From UBA9732 sp052170315 (GTDB taxonomy: Bacteria > Spirochaetota > Spirochaetia > Sphaerochaetales > Sphaerochaetaceae): a DNA stretch of 64,000 nt. The stretch lies in NCBI GenBank assembly GCA_052170315.1, contig JBQNAT010000007.1, forward strand, positions 43,665-107,664, given 5' to 3'. The notes beneath the pieces were generated by a model, which searched no databases, was not told the DNA's origin, and saw nothing but the letters and a program-made list of their open reading frames with translations. Positions within the stretch are counted from its first letter, which is position 1. Each line of letters opens with the position of its first letter. Shown here piece after piece: positions 1-8,676 of this stretch. A program made the position numbers and the translations under genes.

Positions 1-448
1 CGCGCCCCATGGCAAGCATCTGCTGCTCGCCACCGGAAAGAGTTCCGCCGATTTGCGTACGCCTTTCCCTAAGACGGGGAAACAGTTCGTAAACCTGCTC
101 CATGCCGTCTTTAATCTCTCTTTTAGGCCTTGTATAGGCTCCCATTTCAAGATTTTCTTCTACGGTAAGCCCTAAGAATATCCGCCTTCCCTCAGGAACA
201 AGGACAAGCCCCTGAGATACAATTTTATTTGGAGCCATATGGGCGATTGATGAGCCCATGAAATCAATATCTCCCGTCTTTGACCGGAGCAGGCCGGATA
301 TGGTATTGAGCGTCGTGGACTTTCCTGCGCCGTTGGCTCCTATGAGGGTTACTATCTCTCCTTCTTCAACGCTGAAGGAAATATCATTGATGGCATGTAT
401 TGCGCCATAATAGACATTGATGTTCTGTACTTTAAGAATACTGCTCAT
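1..448 (-). CDS. livF: Branched-chain amino acid ABC transporter ATPase LivF (3' end outside window)
   Basis: This is the second ATPase of the branched-chain amino acid importer; it energises LivHM at the inner membrane. The first 149 residues are visible. Walker A GANGAGKST lies at about residues 37-45, a PEGRRIF segment typical of LivF follows, and the signature LSGGEQQ is near residue 138. Walker B and the C-terminus lie beyond position 1. The ATG at 448 is one base away from the end of livG, so the two genes are translationally linked as the last genes of livKHMGF. It is partial only because of the window edge. Confidence 0.93.
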   Translation of the reverse strand, partial: MSSILKVQNINVYYGAIHAINDISFSVEEGEIVTLIGANGAGKSTTLNTISGLLRSKTGDIDFMGSSIAHMAPNKIVSQGLVLVPEGRRIFLGLTVEENLEMGAYTRPKREIKDGMEQVYELFPRLRERRTQIGGTLSGGEQQMLAMGR

Positions 449-1219
449 TTAATCCCTCTTTTTCCCAAGATAGGCCTCTATTACAAGAGGGTTTTTCTGA
501 ATTTCCTCAGGAGAGCCCTGCGCGATAACCTCGCCGAAATTCAGAACCGTTATTTTTTCGCAGATACCCATGACAAGACCCATGTCATGCTCTATAAGCA
601 AAATGGCAATGTGTAAAGAATCTCTTATCTTCCCTATGGTTTCCATCAGGTTTTCAGTCTCGGCCGGATTCATGCCCGCGGCAGGTTCATCAAGAAGGAG
701 CAGTTTAGGATTGGTGGCAAGCGCGCGGACAATCTCAAGCCTCCGCTGCGAGCCGTAAGGAAGGTTCCCCGCAATCTCGTTTGCCTGCTCCTGCATGTTA
801 AAAACGCTGAGAAGCTCAAGAGCTCTGCGTCTTATGGCCTTTTCCTCCTTCCAATACCGGGGAAGCCGGAGGAAAGCTTCCGCCATAGTATAATTCATGC
901 TACAGTTGAAGCTGTTCATGACGTTGTCAATAACGCTCATGTCTCTGAAAAGCCTGATGTTCTGGAAAGTACGCGCAATACCTTCATGGCTGCGGGCAAT
1001 CGTGTTCATTCCCGCAAGGTCCTTTTCGCAAAGGGTAATGACCCCGCTTGTAGGAACGTAAACGCCTGTAAGAAGATTGAAGACCGTAGTTTTTCCGGCC
1101 CCGTTAGGACCAATCAGACCTGCTATTTCATTTTCATTGACCTCAATATTAAAATCATTTACCGCGGCAAGGCCTCCGAAAACAACCCTGAGATGCTCGC
1201 ATTTTAAAACGTTACTCAT
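449..1219 (-). CDS. livG: Branched-chain amino acid ABC transporter ATPase LivG
   Basis: This 256-residue ATPase pairs with LivF to drive branched-chain amino acid uptake. It shows Walker A GPNGAGKTT at 37-45, the LivG-type signature LPYGSQRRLEI and Walker B LLLLDEPAAGMNP. The length is normal for the family. The start overlaps the livM stop by four bases (ATGA type), and livF begins directly after its stop, which supports one polycistronic mRNA. No key residue is missing. Confidence 0.96.
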   Translation of the reverse strand: MSNVLKCEHLRVVFGGLAAVNDFNIEVNENEIAGLIGPNGAGKTTVFNLLTGVYVPTSGVITLCEKDLAGMNTIARSHEGIARTFQNIRLFRDMSVIDNVMNSFNCSMNYTMAEAFLRLPRYWKEEKAIRRRALELLSVFNMQEQANEIAGNLPYGSQRRLEIVRALATNPKLLLLDEPAAGMNPAETENLMETIGKIRDSLHIAILLIEHDMGLVMGICEKITVLNFGEVIAQGSPEEIQKNPLVIEAYLGKKRD

Positions 1220-2277
1220 GGCTTTGCCTCCCGTTTCGGCTTACCTGTCCTTATTTTGTTCCCTATTTTGTTCAGAAGCTTCTCAAGAAGATTGCCCATA
1301 GAGAAATCGTAAGTTCCCATAAGTCCCTTTGGCCTGAAAAGCATCATGAGAACAAGAGCCAGGGAGTAAACAACCATCCTGTAGTCGCTGAAGGCTCTGA
1401 GAATTTCAGGAAGAGCCGTAAGGACAATTGCAGAAATGACGGAGCCAAGCATGGAGCCCATTCCGCCAAGCACAACCATAACAAGTATCTCAATGGACTT
1501 CATGAATTTAAAGGTGGACGGATACAGAGAACCCAGATATCCCGCATAAAGACAGCCGGCAACGCCCGCAAGCATTGCGGAAAAAACAAAAGCCGCGGTT
1601 TTATAGAATGTAGTGTTTATACCAACAGATTCGGACGCTATCTCGTTGTCCCTTATGGAAAGCACTGCCCTGCCGTGCCGGCTTTTCATGAAAACATGGA
1701 TAAGGAAAAGACAAACAGTTGTGAATACGAACATGACGTTGAAGTTTGTGTATTTCGGTATCCTTGCAAGGCCGGAAGCCCCGTATGTAAACTTGAATCC
1801 AAGGACAGAGTCAATATTGGTAAGGACAACCCTTATGATTTCTCCGAAGCCAAGGGTTATTATCGCAAGGTAGTCGCCTCTCAGCCTTAAAGCGGGAATT
1901 CCTATTAGCAGACCGAAAAGCCCCGCGACAACTGCGGAGATGATGACCGCGATTATAAGATAGGGAATTACGGCAATATTCTGCCCGGCTCTAAGAAGTT
2001 CCGCGGCAGGCGTGCTCTTCATAAAAACAGCCCCCGCGTATGCGCCTACAGCCATAAAGCCGGCATGTCCCAGAGGAAGCTGCCCCAGATAGCCGCAGAC
2101 AATGTTAAGGCTGGTTGCAAGGATTATGTTTATCCCAATGATAATCATTATACCGCTGTAATAGCCGCCCTTAAGACCTGCGCCTGAAATGAAGGTATTA
2201 AGGATAATCCACAGCAGAACAGTAAGAAATGTGTTAATCAGATACCTGACAGGGGTAGAAATACTGATTTTTTTCAT
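1216..2277 (-). CDS. livM: Branched-chain amino acid ABC transporter permease LivM
   Basis: This inner-membrane permease has many hydrophobic segments. It carries the LivM hallmarks GQLPLGHAGFMAVGAYAG and LRGDYLAIITLGFGEIIR. Two in-frame ATGs exist, at 2283 and 2277. I prefer 2277 because the GGAGGT Shine-Dalgarno abuts the upstream ATG and would sit 6 bases before the second. That gives 353 residues. The C-terminus ends in a Lys/Arg-rich tail. It lies between livH and livG in the operon. Confidence 0.94.
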   Translation of the reverse strand: MKKISISTPVRYLINTFLTVLLWIILNTFISGAGLKGGYYSGIMIIIGINIILATSLNIVCGYLGQLPLGHAGFMAVGAYAGAVFMKSTPAAELLRAGQNIAVIPYLIIAVIISAVVAGLFGLLIGIPALRLRGDYLAIITLGFGEIIRVVLTNIDSVLGFKFTYGASGLARIPKYTNFNVMFVFTTVCLFLIHVFMKSRHGRAVLSIRDNEIASESVGINTTFYKTAAFVFSAMLAGVAGCLYAGYLGSLYPSTFKFMKSIEILVMVVLGGMGSMLGSVISAIVLTALPEILRAFSDYRMVVYSLALVLMMLFRPKGLMGTYDFSMGNLLEKLLNKIGNKIRTGKPKREAKP

Positions 2278-2290
2278 CCGCATACCTCCG

Positions 2291-3172
2291 TCAGACCTTT
2301 TCCGGCATCTTCACGCCAAGGAAACCCGTGGGTTTAAAAATAAGGACTATGATAAGAACAAGGAATACCGCCGCATCTTTCCACATGGAAAAACCCGCCG
2401 CGGCTACAAGCGCTTCAAGCGCTCCTATGGTAAAACCGCCTATTACGGCGCCCGGAATGGAACCTATGCCTCCCAGAACTGCCGCGACAAAAGCCTTTAT
2501 ACCCAGCATAGAACCCATAGTTGGGCTTGCCTGCGGATAGGCGCACAGGTACAGAACGGAGCCTATACCCGCAAGAGCGCTACCTATGGCAAACGTAAGG
2601 CTTATTGTCATATTCAGGCTTATACCCATAAGCTGAGCCGCTCCCATGTCCTCGGATACCGCCCTCATGGCCTTTCCCGCCTTGGTCTTTTTTACCACAA
2701 GGTTAAGAACCGCCATTGTTGTCACTGATACCGCAATAGTTACGATGGCCGCATAGCTTATGCCTATACCGCCTACGGAAACGCTGCCGCTGACCATAGG
2801 CCACATACTTTTCTGGTCCGCTCCGAAGACAAGCTGGGCTCCGTTCTCCAGAAGGAAGGAAACGCCTATAGCCGTAATAAGAAGCGAAAGCCTTGGCGCG
2901 CTCCTGAGCGGTGCATAGGCGACCTTTTCAACTGCCACGCCAAGGACAGTACATACAATGACCGCAAGGATTATAGCCGCAACAGGAGGAAGGGCTAAGC
3001 TGGCTGTAGCATAGTAAACCATGTAGGCGCCAACCATGATGATGTCGCCGTGGGCAAAGTTCAGCAGTTTTATTATGCCGTAAACCATGCTGTAGCCAAG
3101 GGCAACCAGAGCATAGACGGAACCCGTCTGCAAACCGTTTATAAGCTGCGCAATCAGCAAAGAGAATTTCAT
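2291..3172 (-). CDS. livH: Branched-chain amino acid ABC transporter permease LivH
   Basis: This is the partner permease of LivM in the inner membrane. It shows the LivH signature ALVALGYSMVYGIIKLLNFA followed by HGDIIMVGAYM. An 11-residue in-frame upstream extension exists but would overlap the livK coding sequence. MKFSLLIAQ at 3172 gives a normal 293-residue LivH starting two bases after the livK stop, so I chose it. It is the second gene of the operon. Confidence 0.95.
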   Translation of the reverse strand: MKFSLLIAQLINGLQTGSVYALVALGYSMVYGIIKLLNFAHGDIIMVGAYMVYYATASLALPPVAAIILAVIVCTVLGVAVEKVAYAPLRSAPRLSLLITAIGVSFLLENGAQLVFGADQKSMWPMVSGSVSVGGIGISYAAIVTIAVSVTTMAVLNLVVKKTKAGKAMRAVSEDMGAAQLMGISLNMTISLTFAIGSALAGIGSVLYLCAYPQASPTMGSMLGIKAFVAAVLGGIGSIPGAVIGGFTIGALEALVAAAGFSMWKDAAVFLVLIIVLIFKPTGFLGVKMPEKV

Positions 3173-3173
3173 A

Positions 3174-4364
3174 TCAGAAGAACTTGTCAAACATCTCCGC
3201 CCCACCGGAGATTTTTATTATGGCAACGGACTTTATCGGGTCGTTTGTTTTGTTGAACGTATAACTTCCCGTAATGCCCTCAAACGCGTTCATGCCCTTA
3301 ACAGCATCTATCACAGCCTGCTTATAGGCTGCTGTTTCGGCTTCAAGGCCAGCGGCTTCAGCGGCTTTAAGAGCCTCGGCCATAATGAGGGAAGCGTCCC
3401 AGGCAAGAGACGCGAACATGTTGGGGACCGGCGTGCCGTACTTTGCGGCGTAGTCTGCTTCAAACTGCGCAACGGTATCCGTACCCGGGGCATAACCGGA
3501 CATGTAGATAGTTCCCTCAAGGTCCGCGGCGGAAGCATAGTTGACTACGGAGCCGAACCCGTCTCCTCCGATAACCGGAGCATTGCATCCTGCGGCTCTG
3601 AGGGCGGTTATGGCAAGACCCGCCTCGCCGTAGTAGATTGGCATTAGGACAACATCAGGATTTGAAGCCGCAATATTGGTCATCTGAGCCTTGTAGTCCA
3701 CGTCTCCGGCGGCAAAAGCCTCCCTTGAAACAATCGTTAAACCGTATTCGGAAAGCTTGGCCTCTACACCGCCGACAATGGCTTCAGAGTAGTCGGAACC
3801 GTTTTCATAGAAGATTGCAATTGTTTTTGCGCCATAAACTTCCGATGAATACTTCGCCATTTTTTCACCCTGGAAGGGGTCAAGAAAGCAGGTGCGGAAA
3901 ACGTTGGTCTTTACTTCCGAATTCGGGTCGTCGGGCTCCATCAGAGTTACCTTGGGAGAAGTCGCGGATGCTGTGATTTCAGGCATGTTGTCTTCATAGG
4001 TTACATCCGAAAGAGCAACTGTAGGGCCGGTCAGGACAGAACCTATGATTGCGGTTGCGCCGTTTGATTTCGCAAGATTGTACGCGTTGACGGCCTCTGT
4101 AGGGTCGCCCTTATCATCATATTCAAGGAGATTGATTTTTTTCCCGTTTATTCCGCCGGCAGCATTAAGCTTCTCAAAGAACATCGCTACCGAATTGCGT
4201 ACCGGTAAACCGTACATTGCATAGTCTCCGGTTGTATTTCCAATGAATGCGATAGTTATTTCATTGGAGCCTGTCTTAGAGGCGCTTTCGCGTGAACATC
4301 CTGCCAGCACAGACAATGAGACGGCGAAAACAATAATAAGAGCGGAAAACAAAGCTTTCTTCAT
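3174..4364 (-). CDS. livK: Branched-chain amino acid ABC transporter substrate-binding lipoprotein
   Basis: This periplasmic-binding-fold lipoprotein (Leu/Ile/Val-binding family, 396 residues) delivers substrate to LivHM. A signal peptide ends in lipobox LAGC, with the lipidated Cys at about residue 23. The family start ITIAFIGNTTGDYAMYG follows. It is the first gene of the liv operon and has a GGAGA ribosome binding site. Exact ligand specificity cannot be read from sequence; amino acids or short amides are both possible. Confidence 0.9.
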   Translation of the reverse strand: MKKALFSALIIVFAVSLSVLAGCSRESASKTGSNEITIAFIGNTTGDYAMYGLPVRNSVAMFFEKLNAAGGINGKKINLLEYDDKGDPTEAVNAYNLAKSNGATAIIGSVLTGPTVALSDVTYEDNMPEITASATSPKVTLMEPDDPNSEVKTNVFRTCFLDPFQGEKMAKYSSEVYGAKTIAIFYENGSDYSEAIVGGVEAKLSEYGLTIVSREAFAAGDVDYKAQMTNIAASNPDVVLMPIYYGEAGLAITALRAAGCNAPVIGGDGFGSVVNYASAADLEGTIYMSGYAPGTDTVAQFEADYAAKYGTPVPNMFASLAWDASLIMAEALKAAEAAGLEAETAAYKQAVIDAVKGMNAFEGITGSYTFNKTNDPIKSVAIIKISGGAEMFDKFF

Positions 4365-4423
4365 GGTCCAATCTCCTTCATAAATTCTTCGGCATTTTGG
4401 AATACCATATGTTTATTGGCGAA

Positions 4424-4453
4424 ATATTACATCCTTTTAGTATTTTTATGCAA
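4424..4453 (-). promoter_or_regulatory. Putative sigma70 promoter of the liv operon
   Basis: On the minus strand, TTGCAT (4453-4448) and TAATAT (4429-4424) are separated by 18 bases and lie about 60 bases upstream of livK. The hexamers are near consensus, but the region is AT-rich, so chance matches are likely. Confidence 0.35.
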
Positions 4454-4612
4454 TGTTTTTGTAAAGATTTTCCATTTAAAGGCGGCGCGAATCATTTTTC
4501 CTCTATCTTGTTTATCTTATATGAAAGCTGTTAATATTAGTCAGCATTTTGGGTTACCGAAGTCGGTTTTTTCAAAAAACAGCCTTTATGCCCTCTCCAA
4601 GGAGTCTTTGCC

Positions 4613-5623
4613 GTGCAGATAACATTGAAAAATCTTGTACGAACCTATGATAATGTCCACGCCGTCGAAGGAGTGAGCCTGTCAATCCCGTCAAATAGGA
4701 TTTTCGGCATAATAGGGCTTTCCGGCGCCGGGAAAAGCACTCTTGTCCGCCTTATCAGTCTTTTGGAAAAGCCGGACAGCGGAGAGGTCTATTACGACAA
4801 CGACAGGGTGGATAATCTCTCCGAAAAGGAAATCATCATACGCCGCCGGCATATAGGCATGATATTTCAGACCTTCAACCTCTTTTCCTCGCGCACTGCA
4901 GGCCAGAACGTAGCCTACCCCATGGAAATCTGCAAATACCCGAAAGAAAAAATCTTTGCCCGCGTAAGAGAGCTTATGCTCCTCGTAGGCCTTGCGGATA
5001 AGGTAGATGCCCCAATCTCCACCTTGAGCGGAGGTCAGAAGCAGAGAGTTGCCATCGCAAGAGCTCTTGCATGCGAACCGGACATACTTTTCTGCGATGA
5101 AGCCACAAGCGCCCTTGACCCCAAAACCACCCAGTCCATACTGGCTCTTATTAAAGATATCCAGAGGAAAATGAACCTCACGGTTGTAATGATAACCCAC
5201 CAGATGGAAGTAGTCAGAGATGCCTGCGACTACGTAGCTGTACTTTCAGACGGCAAAGTCGTTGAGGAAGGCCCTGTAAAAGAACTTTTCGCAAAACCCA
5301 AAACTTCAGTGACAAAAGAATTTCTTTCTCACCTTCTCTCAAATGCGGAGCCTGAACGCGAAGACGGTGTTGTGATGTGGTCTGACGAGCCTGCGCACTA
5401 TACTCTGCGCTTCATGAACGACAGGGTAGATACTCCCGTCATTTCAGGAATAATCAGAAACTTCAACGTTGTTTTCAACATAAGCGGAGCCGGCATCCAG
5501 AAAGTCGGAGACACACGGATGGGAACAATGGTTGTTGAAATCACCGGAGACGAAGCCGATGTGCAAAAAGCCATAGCGGGACTCAGGGAAAAGGGAGTTG
5601 TTGTTGAGGAGGCAGACAAATGA
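4613..5623 (+). CDS. metN: Methionine ABC transporter ATPase MetN with NIL domain
   Basis: This ATPase powers D/L-methionine uptake. Walker A GLSGAGKST lies at 35-43, the signature LSGGQKQR at 138-145 and Walker B ILFCDEATSALDP at about 158-170. The last ~75 residues form the NIL (ACT-like) domain, which in characterised MetN proteins binds methionine and inhibits transport. The start is GTG at 4613 with AAGGAG at about 4600. Its stop overlaps the metI start by four bases. Confidence 0.95.
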   Translation: MQITLKNLVRTYDNVHAVEGVSLSIPSNRIFGIIGLSGAGKSTLVRLISLLEKPDSGEVYYDNDRVDNLSEKEIIIRRRHIGMIFQTFNLFSSRTAGQNVAYPMEICKYPKEKIFARVRELMLLVGLADKVDAPISTLSGGQKQRVAIARALACEPDILFCDEATSALDPKTTQSILALIKDIQRKMNLTVVMITHQMEVVRDACDYVAVLSDGKVVEEGPVKELFAKPKTSVTKEFLSHLLSNAEPEREDGVVMWSDEPAHYTLRFMNDRVDTPVISGIIRNFNVVFNISGAGIQKVGDTRMGTMVVEITGDEADVQKAIAGLREKGVVVEEADK

Positions 5624-6294
5624 ACAAGCTTACACCGCAGATGTGGGGCCTGATATGGCAGAATACCCTTCAGACCTTCCATATGGTTTCTCTTTCAACT
5701 GTTTTTTCAGTACTTCTTGGACTGCCGCTTGGAATACTTCTATGCATAACCTCTCCCGAAAGCCAGGGCGGTCTGAAGCCGAAACCCGTGATAAACGAAA
5801 TCCTGAGCAGGATAGTGAACATCCTGAGATCCTTCCCCTTCATCATACTTATAATTGTACTCTTTCCTCTCTCAAGGCTGATAGTGGGAACCGCAATAGG
5901 AACAAAGTCAACAATAGTGCCGCTTTCAATTGCCGCGGCACCGTTTGTGGCAAGACTTGTTGAGACATCGCTAAAAGAAGTTGACAACGGCGTGATACAG
6001 GCCGCGAAGACAATGGGCTCTACCAATACGCAGATAATATTCAAGGTCCTGCTTCCGGAGGCAATGCCTTCACTGATTTCAGGCCTTACTCTTACCATAA
6101 TCAACCTCATAGGCTACAGCGCAATGGCGGGCGCCGTAGGCGGAGGCGGTCTGGGAGACCTTGCAATCCGCTATGGCTATCAGCGTTTCAGAACGGACGT
6201 TCTTTTCATTGCGGTAATAATAATCCTTGTTCTTGTAGAGCTTATTCAGTTTGCAGGCAACAAAATCAGCTCACATATGATGGCAAAACGCTGA
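5620..6294 (+). CDS. metI: Methionine ABC transporter permease MetI
   Basis: This 224-residue five-segment permease pairs with MetN. The conserved EAA-loop region EVDNGVIQAAKTMGSTNTQ and the MetI stretch GYSAMAGAVGGGGLGDLAIR are visible. The ATG overlaps the metN stop. The binding-protein gene metQ lies 350 bases downstream and is separated by a leader region with its own promoter, so metQ can be expressed apart from metNI. Confidence 0.95.
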   Translation: MNKLTPQMWGLIWQNTLQTFHMVSLSTVFSVLLGLPLGILLCITSPESQGGLKPKPVINEILSRIVNILRSFPFIILIIVLFPLSRLIVGTAIGTKSTIVPLSIAAAPFVARLVETSLKEVDNGVIQAAKTMGSTNTQIIFKVLLPEAMPSLISGLTLTIINLIGYSAMAGAVGGGGLGDLAIRYGYQRFRTDVLFIAVIIILVLVELIQFAGNKISSHMMAKR

Positions 6295-6390
6295 AGCTTT
6301 ACTCCGTTACAATATACATACATGCCCCATACAAAGCCCGTTGCATTTTTGCGGTTTTTCAGGTTTTTAAATTTTTCCGTAATTTTTCTG

Positions 6391-6419
6391 TTGCTTTTTT
6401 TTCTGTTTCTATGTACAGT
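6391..6419 (+). promoter_or_regulatory. Putative promoter of the metQ leader transcript
   Basis: TTGCTT (6391-6396) and TACAGT (6414-6419) have a 17-base spacing. Transcription would begin near 6426, just before a strong Shine-Dalgarno (AAGGAGG, 6434-6440) that serves the 22-codon leader ORF and not metQ. The call rests on hexamer match and position only. Confidence 0.5.
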
Positions 6420-6448
6420 AAGGCAACTTCAGCAAGGAGGAAGATTAT

Positions 6449-6517
6449 ATGGCAAACATAAAAACCGCAGTCCGTATGATGATGTCTTTCTCCATGCGCA
6501 TGCCCTGCCGGGCATAA
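6449..6517 (+). CDS. Methionine-rich leader peptide upstream of metQ (22 aa)
   Basis: This small ORF has ATG at 6449 and TAA at 6515-6517. It is preceded by the canonical ribosome site AAGGAGG with an 8-base gap. Six of its 22 residues are Met, including a Met-Met-Met run at residues 10-12 and Met-Arg-Met at 16-18. It lies in the 5' leader of a methionine-uptake gene. Hairpins overlap its end (TGCCC/GGGCA, 6501-6514) and follow it (CGAAACC/GGTTTCG, 6581-6599). The pattern is that of an attenuation leader read by ribosome pausing at Met codons. I know of no described family, and a small functional protein is the alternative. Confidence 0.55.
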   Translation: MANIKTAVRMMMSFSMRMPCRA

Positions 6518-6547
6518 TATATTCTTTTATAAATAATCAACAAGTTT

Positions 6548-6599
6548 AACCGTTTTTCCCGTACGGGATATCATTTTAACCGAAACCCTGACGGTTTCG
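6548..6599 (+). promoter_or_regulatory. Alternative RNA structures in the metQ leader
   Basis: CGAAACC (6581-6587) can pair with GGTTTCG (6593-6599). AACCGT (6548-6553) can instead pair with ACGGTT (6591-6596), and the two pairings exclude each other. No strong U-run follows the distal hairpin, so a classical intrinsic terminator is not evident. Control could act on metQ translation or through Rho. Confidence 0.4.
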
Positions 6600-6644
6600 C
6601 ATATTAACGTATTTAATTTCAGACCTTATAAACAGGAGAAAACC

Positions 6645-7457
6645 ATGAAGAAAGCACTTTTAACAGTTCTTATATTACTCGCATCTTTTGCGGTATTCGC
6701 AAACGGCTCATCAGAAAAAACCTCGACCTCAAAAGACAAAATAAAACTCATTGTCGCGGCCACCCCGGAGCCTCATGCCGAAATGCTCAACCTCATAACG
6801 GATGACCTCGCGGCTCAGGGCATCGAACTTGTTATCCAGGAATATACTGAGTACAACGTGGAAAATGAAGCTGTCGAGGCCGGCGAAGCGGATGCGAACT
6901 TCTTCCAGCATCTTCCCTATCTCAACACATACATCAGCAACGGCTATCACCTTGTAAACGTAGGCGGTATCCACATTGAACCGATTGCTCTCTACTCAAA
7001 GAAATTCACCTCAGTTGACCAGATTCCCGTCGGAGCTTCCATAGCCATCCCCAACGACCCCACCAACGAAGGAAGGGCTCTTCTCCTTCTTGAAAGCGCG
7101 GGCATTATCAAGCTGGATGATTCATCAAACCTTTCCGCGACCCCCATCAACATTGTCGATAACCCGAAAAACCTCAAATTTCAGGAGGTGGAAGCCGCGG
7201 CGGCTCCGCGAGTCCTTCAGGATGTCGATGCGGCAATAATTAACGGCAACTACGCAATACCCGCCGGCCTTAATGCCGCAACAGACGGCATCTATGTCGA
7301 GGGCGCCGACAGCCCATACGTAAATGTTGTTGTAGTCAGGGAAGGCAGGGAAAACGACCCGGCGATACTGGCTCTTGTCAAAGCTCTCCAGAGCAATGAA
7401 ATCAAAAACTGGGTTGCGGCAACCTACCCGGACGGCAATGTTGTAACAGTATTCTGA
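6645..7457 (+). CDS. metQ: Methionine-binding protein MetQ (NlpA family)
   Basis: This substrate-binding protein feeds MetNI. The family segment EADANFFQHLPYL is clear. The 270-residue length is normal. The signal peptide (residues 1-19) ends in VFA-NGSSE with no lipobox Cys, unlike most MetQ lipoproteins. Binding proteins with this non-lipid style are common in spirochaetes (recollection). It is likely a periplasmic soluble protein. The start ATG follows ACAGGAG. A strong terminator follows the gene. Confidence 0.93.
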   Translation: MKKALLTVLILLASFAVFANGSSEKTSTSKDKIKLIVAATPEPHAEMLNLITDDLAAQGIELVIQEYTEYNVENEAVEAGEADANFFQHLPYLNTYISNGYHLVNVGGIHIEPIALYSKKFTSVDQIPVGASIAIPNDPTNEGRALLLLESAGIIKLDDSSNLSATPINIVDNPKNLKFQEVEAAAAPRVLQDVDAAIINGNYAIPAGLNAATDGIYVEGADSPYVNVVVVREGRENDPAILALVKALQSNEIKNWVAATYPDGNVVTVF

Positions 7458-7477
7458 CAGCTTAGTCAAAGACAGTT

Positions 7478-7513
7478 AAAAACAGGGTGAGGGATTTTCC
7501 TCACCCTGTTTTT
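7478..7513. terminator. Bidirectional intrinsic terminator between metQ and asnA
   Basis: A perfect 15-bp inverted repeat (AAAAACAGGGTGAGG and its complement) encloses a 6-base loop. The A-run on one side and T-run on the other make it function for metQ on plus and asnA on minus. Confidence 0.93.
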
Positions 7514-7543
7514 ATTCTTTTATCTTTGTACCATACAGGGACC

Positions 7544-8578
7544 TTACATCAGCATAATACCGCTGCGCTCCGCAATATCACGGTCTTCCTGCGGCCAAAC
7601 AGAAGCCTGAACTTCTCCGATGTGGGCTTTGCGCAGAAGAAACATGCATATGCGGCTCTGCCCGATACCTCCCCCTATTGTAAGAGGGAACTCCCCTGAA
7701 AGAAGACGCTTATGCCAGTAAAGCTTTGCGCGAGCCTCACAATTACGGAGTTTCATCTGAGTCATAAGAGATTCGGGGCTTACGCGTATACCCATGCTGG
7801 AAAGCTCAAGAGAGTCATCCCTTACATTGTCCCAGACAATAATATCGCCGTTAAGACCATAATAGCCGTCGCTATTTTTTGTTGACCAGTCATCGTAGTC
7901 GGGAGCCCTTCCGCCATGAGAAATACCGTCTGAAAGAGGCATTCCAATACCTATTATGAAAATAGCTCCATACTTCTTTGCAAGCTTCTTTTCCCTCTGA
8001 ACAGGCGTAAGGTCAGGATACATACAGCGCGCCTCTTCAGCATGTATGAAAGTAATTTCTTCAGGCAGAGGCCTTGAGGATGAAGGATAGTATTCTGAAA
8101 CAAGGAAATCAGTACGCTTTAAAGCTTCGTAGATTTTGCGGACAACAAACTTGAGAAAAGAAATATCCCTCTGCTGGGGAGTAATTACACGTTCCCAGTC
8201 CCACTGGTCTACATAGATGGAATGAATATTGTCTATGTCATCGTCCGGACGTATGGCATTCATATCGGTGTATAAGCCTGTGCCGGGAAGAAAACCGTGC
8301 TCCGCAAGCGCCATACGTTTCCATTTGGCAAGGCTCTGCACAATTTCCATGCCGGCATCATTCATGTTGCCCACCTGAAAACGGACAGGTCTTTCTATAC
8401 CGTTAAGGTCATCATTAATACCGCTGTTAGCCAGTACGAAAAGCGGGGACGTAACACGGGAAAGCCTGAGCTCCCCGGAAAGTTCCCGCTCAAAAGTATC
8501 TTTGACAAGTTTTATTGCACGCTCTGTCATCTGCTGGTCAAGAAACGGCTTGTAGTTCTTTGGAATAACTATGCTCAT
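7544..8578 (-). CDS. asnA: Aspartate--ammonia ligase AsnA
   Basis: This ATP-dependent enzyme forms asparagine from aspartate and ammonia. It is a class II aminoacyl-tRNA-synthetase-like fold of 344 residues. Diagnostic segments are SLAKWKRMAL, YVDQWDWERVI and the C-terminal GGGIGQSRICMFLL. A TTG 12 bases upstream could extend the ORF, but ATG 8578 follows a GAGG site and matches the family N-terminus. It is monocistronic, bounded by the shared terminator with metQ. Confidence 0.95.
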   Translation of the reverse strand: MSIVIPKNYKPFLDQQMTERAIKLVKDTFERELSGELRLSRVTSPLFVLANSGINDDLNGIERPVRFQVGNMNDAGMEIVQSLAKWKRMALAEHGFLPGTGLYTDMNAIRPDDDIDNIHSIYVDQWDWERVITPQQRDISFLKFVVRKIYEALKRTDFLVSEYYPSSSRPLPEEITFIHAEEARCMYPDLTPVQREKKLAKKYGAIFIIGIGMPLSDGISHGGRAPDYDDWSTKNSDGYYGLNGDIIVWDNVRDDSLELSSMGIRVSPESLMTQMKLRNCEARAKLYWHKRLLSGEFPLTIGGGIGQSRICMFLLRKAHIGEVQASVWPQEDRDIAERSGIMLM

Positions 8579-8676
8579 ACTAAACCTCAACTAATTAAGC
8601 GGAAGTATAATGCAGACGGCACAGTTTTTAAACAGCTTCAAAGCAAAAAGCGGAAAAAACTTCAAAAGTCAGTAAA

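Noticed and set aside
3173..3205. N-terminal extension of LivH
   Set aside because: It overlaps the livK coding end; the later ATG gives the normal family start.
6322..6549. 75-codon ORF in the metI-metQ gap
   Set aside because: No ribosome site, poor composition and start upstream of the promoter; the 22-codon ORF in another frame fits better.
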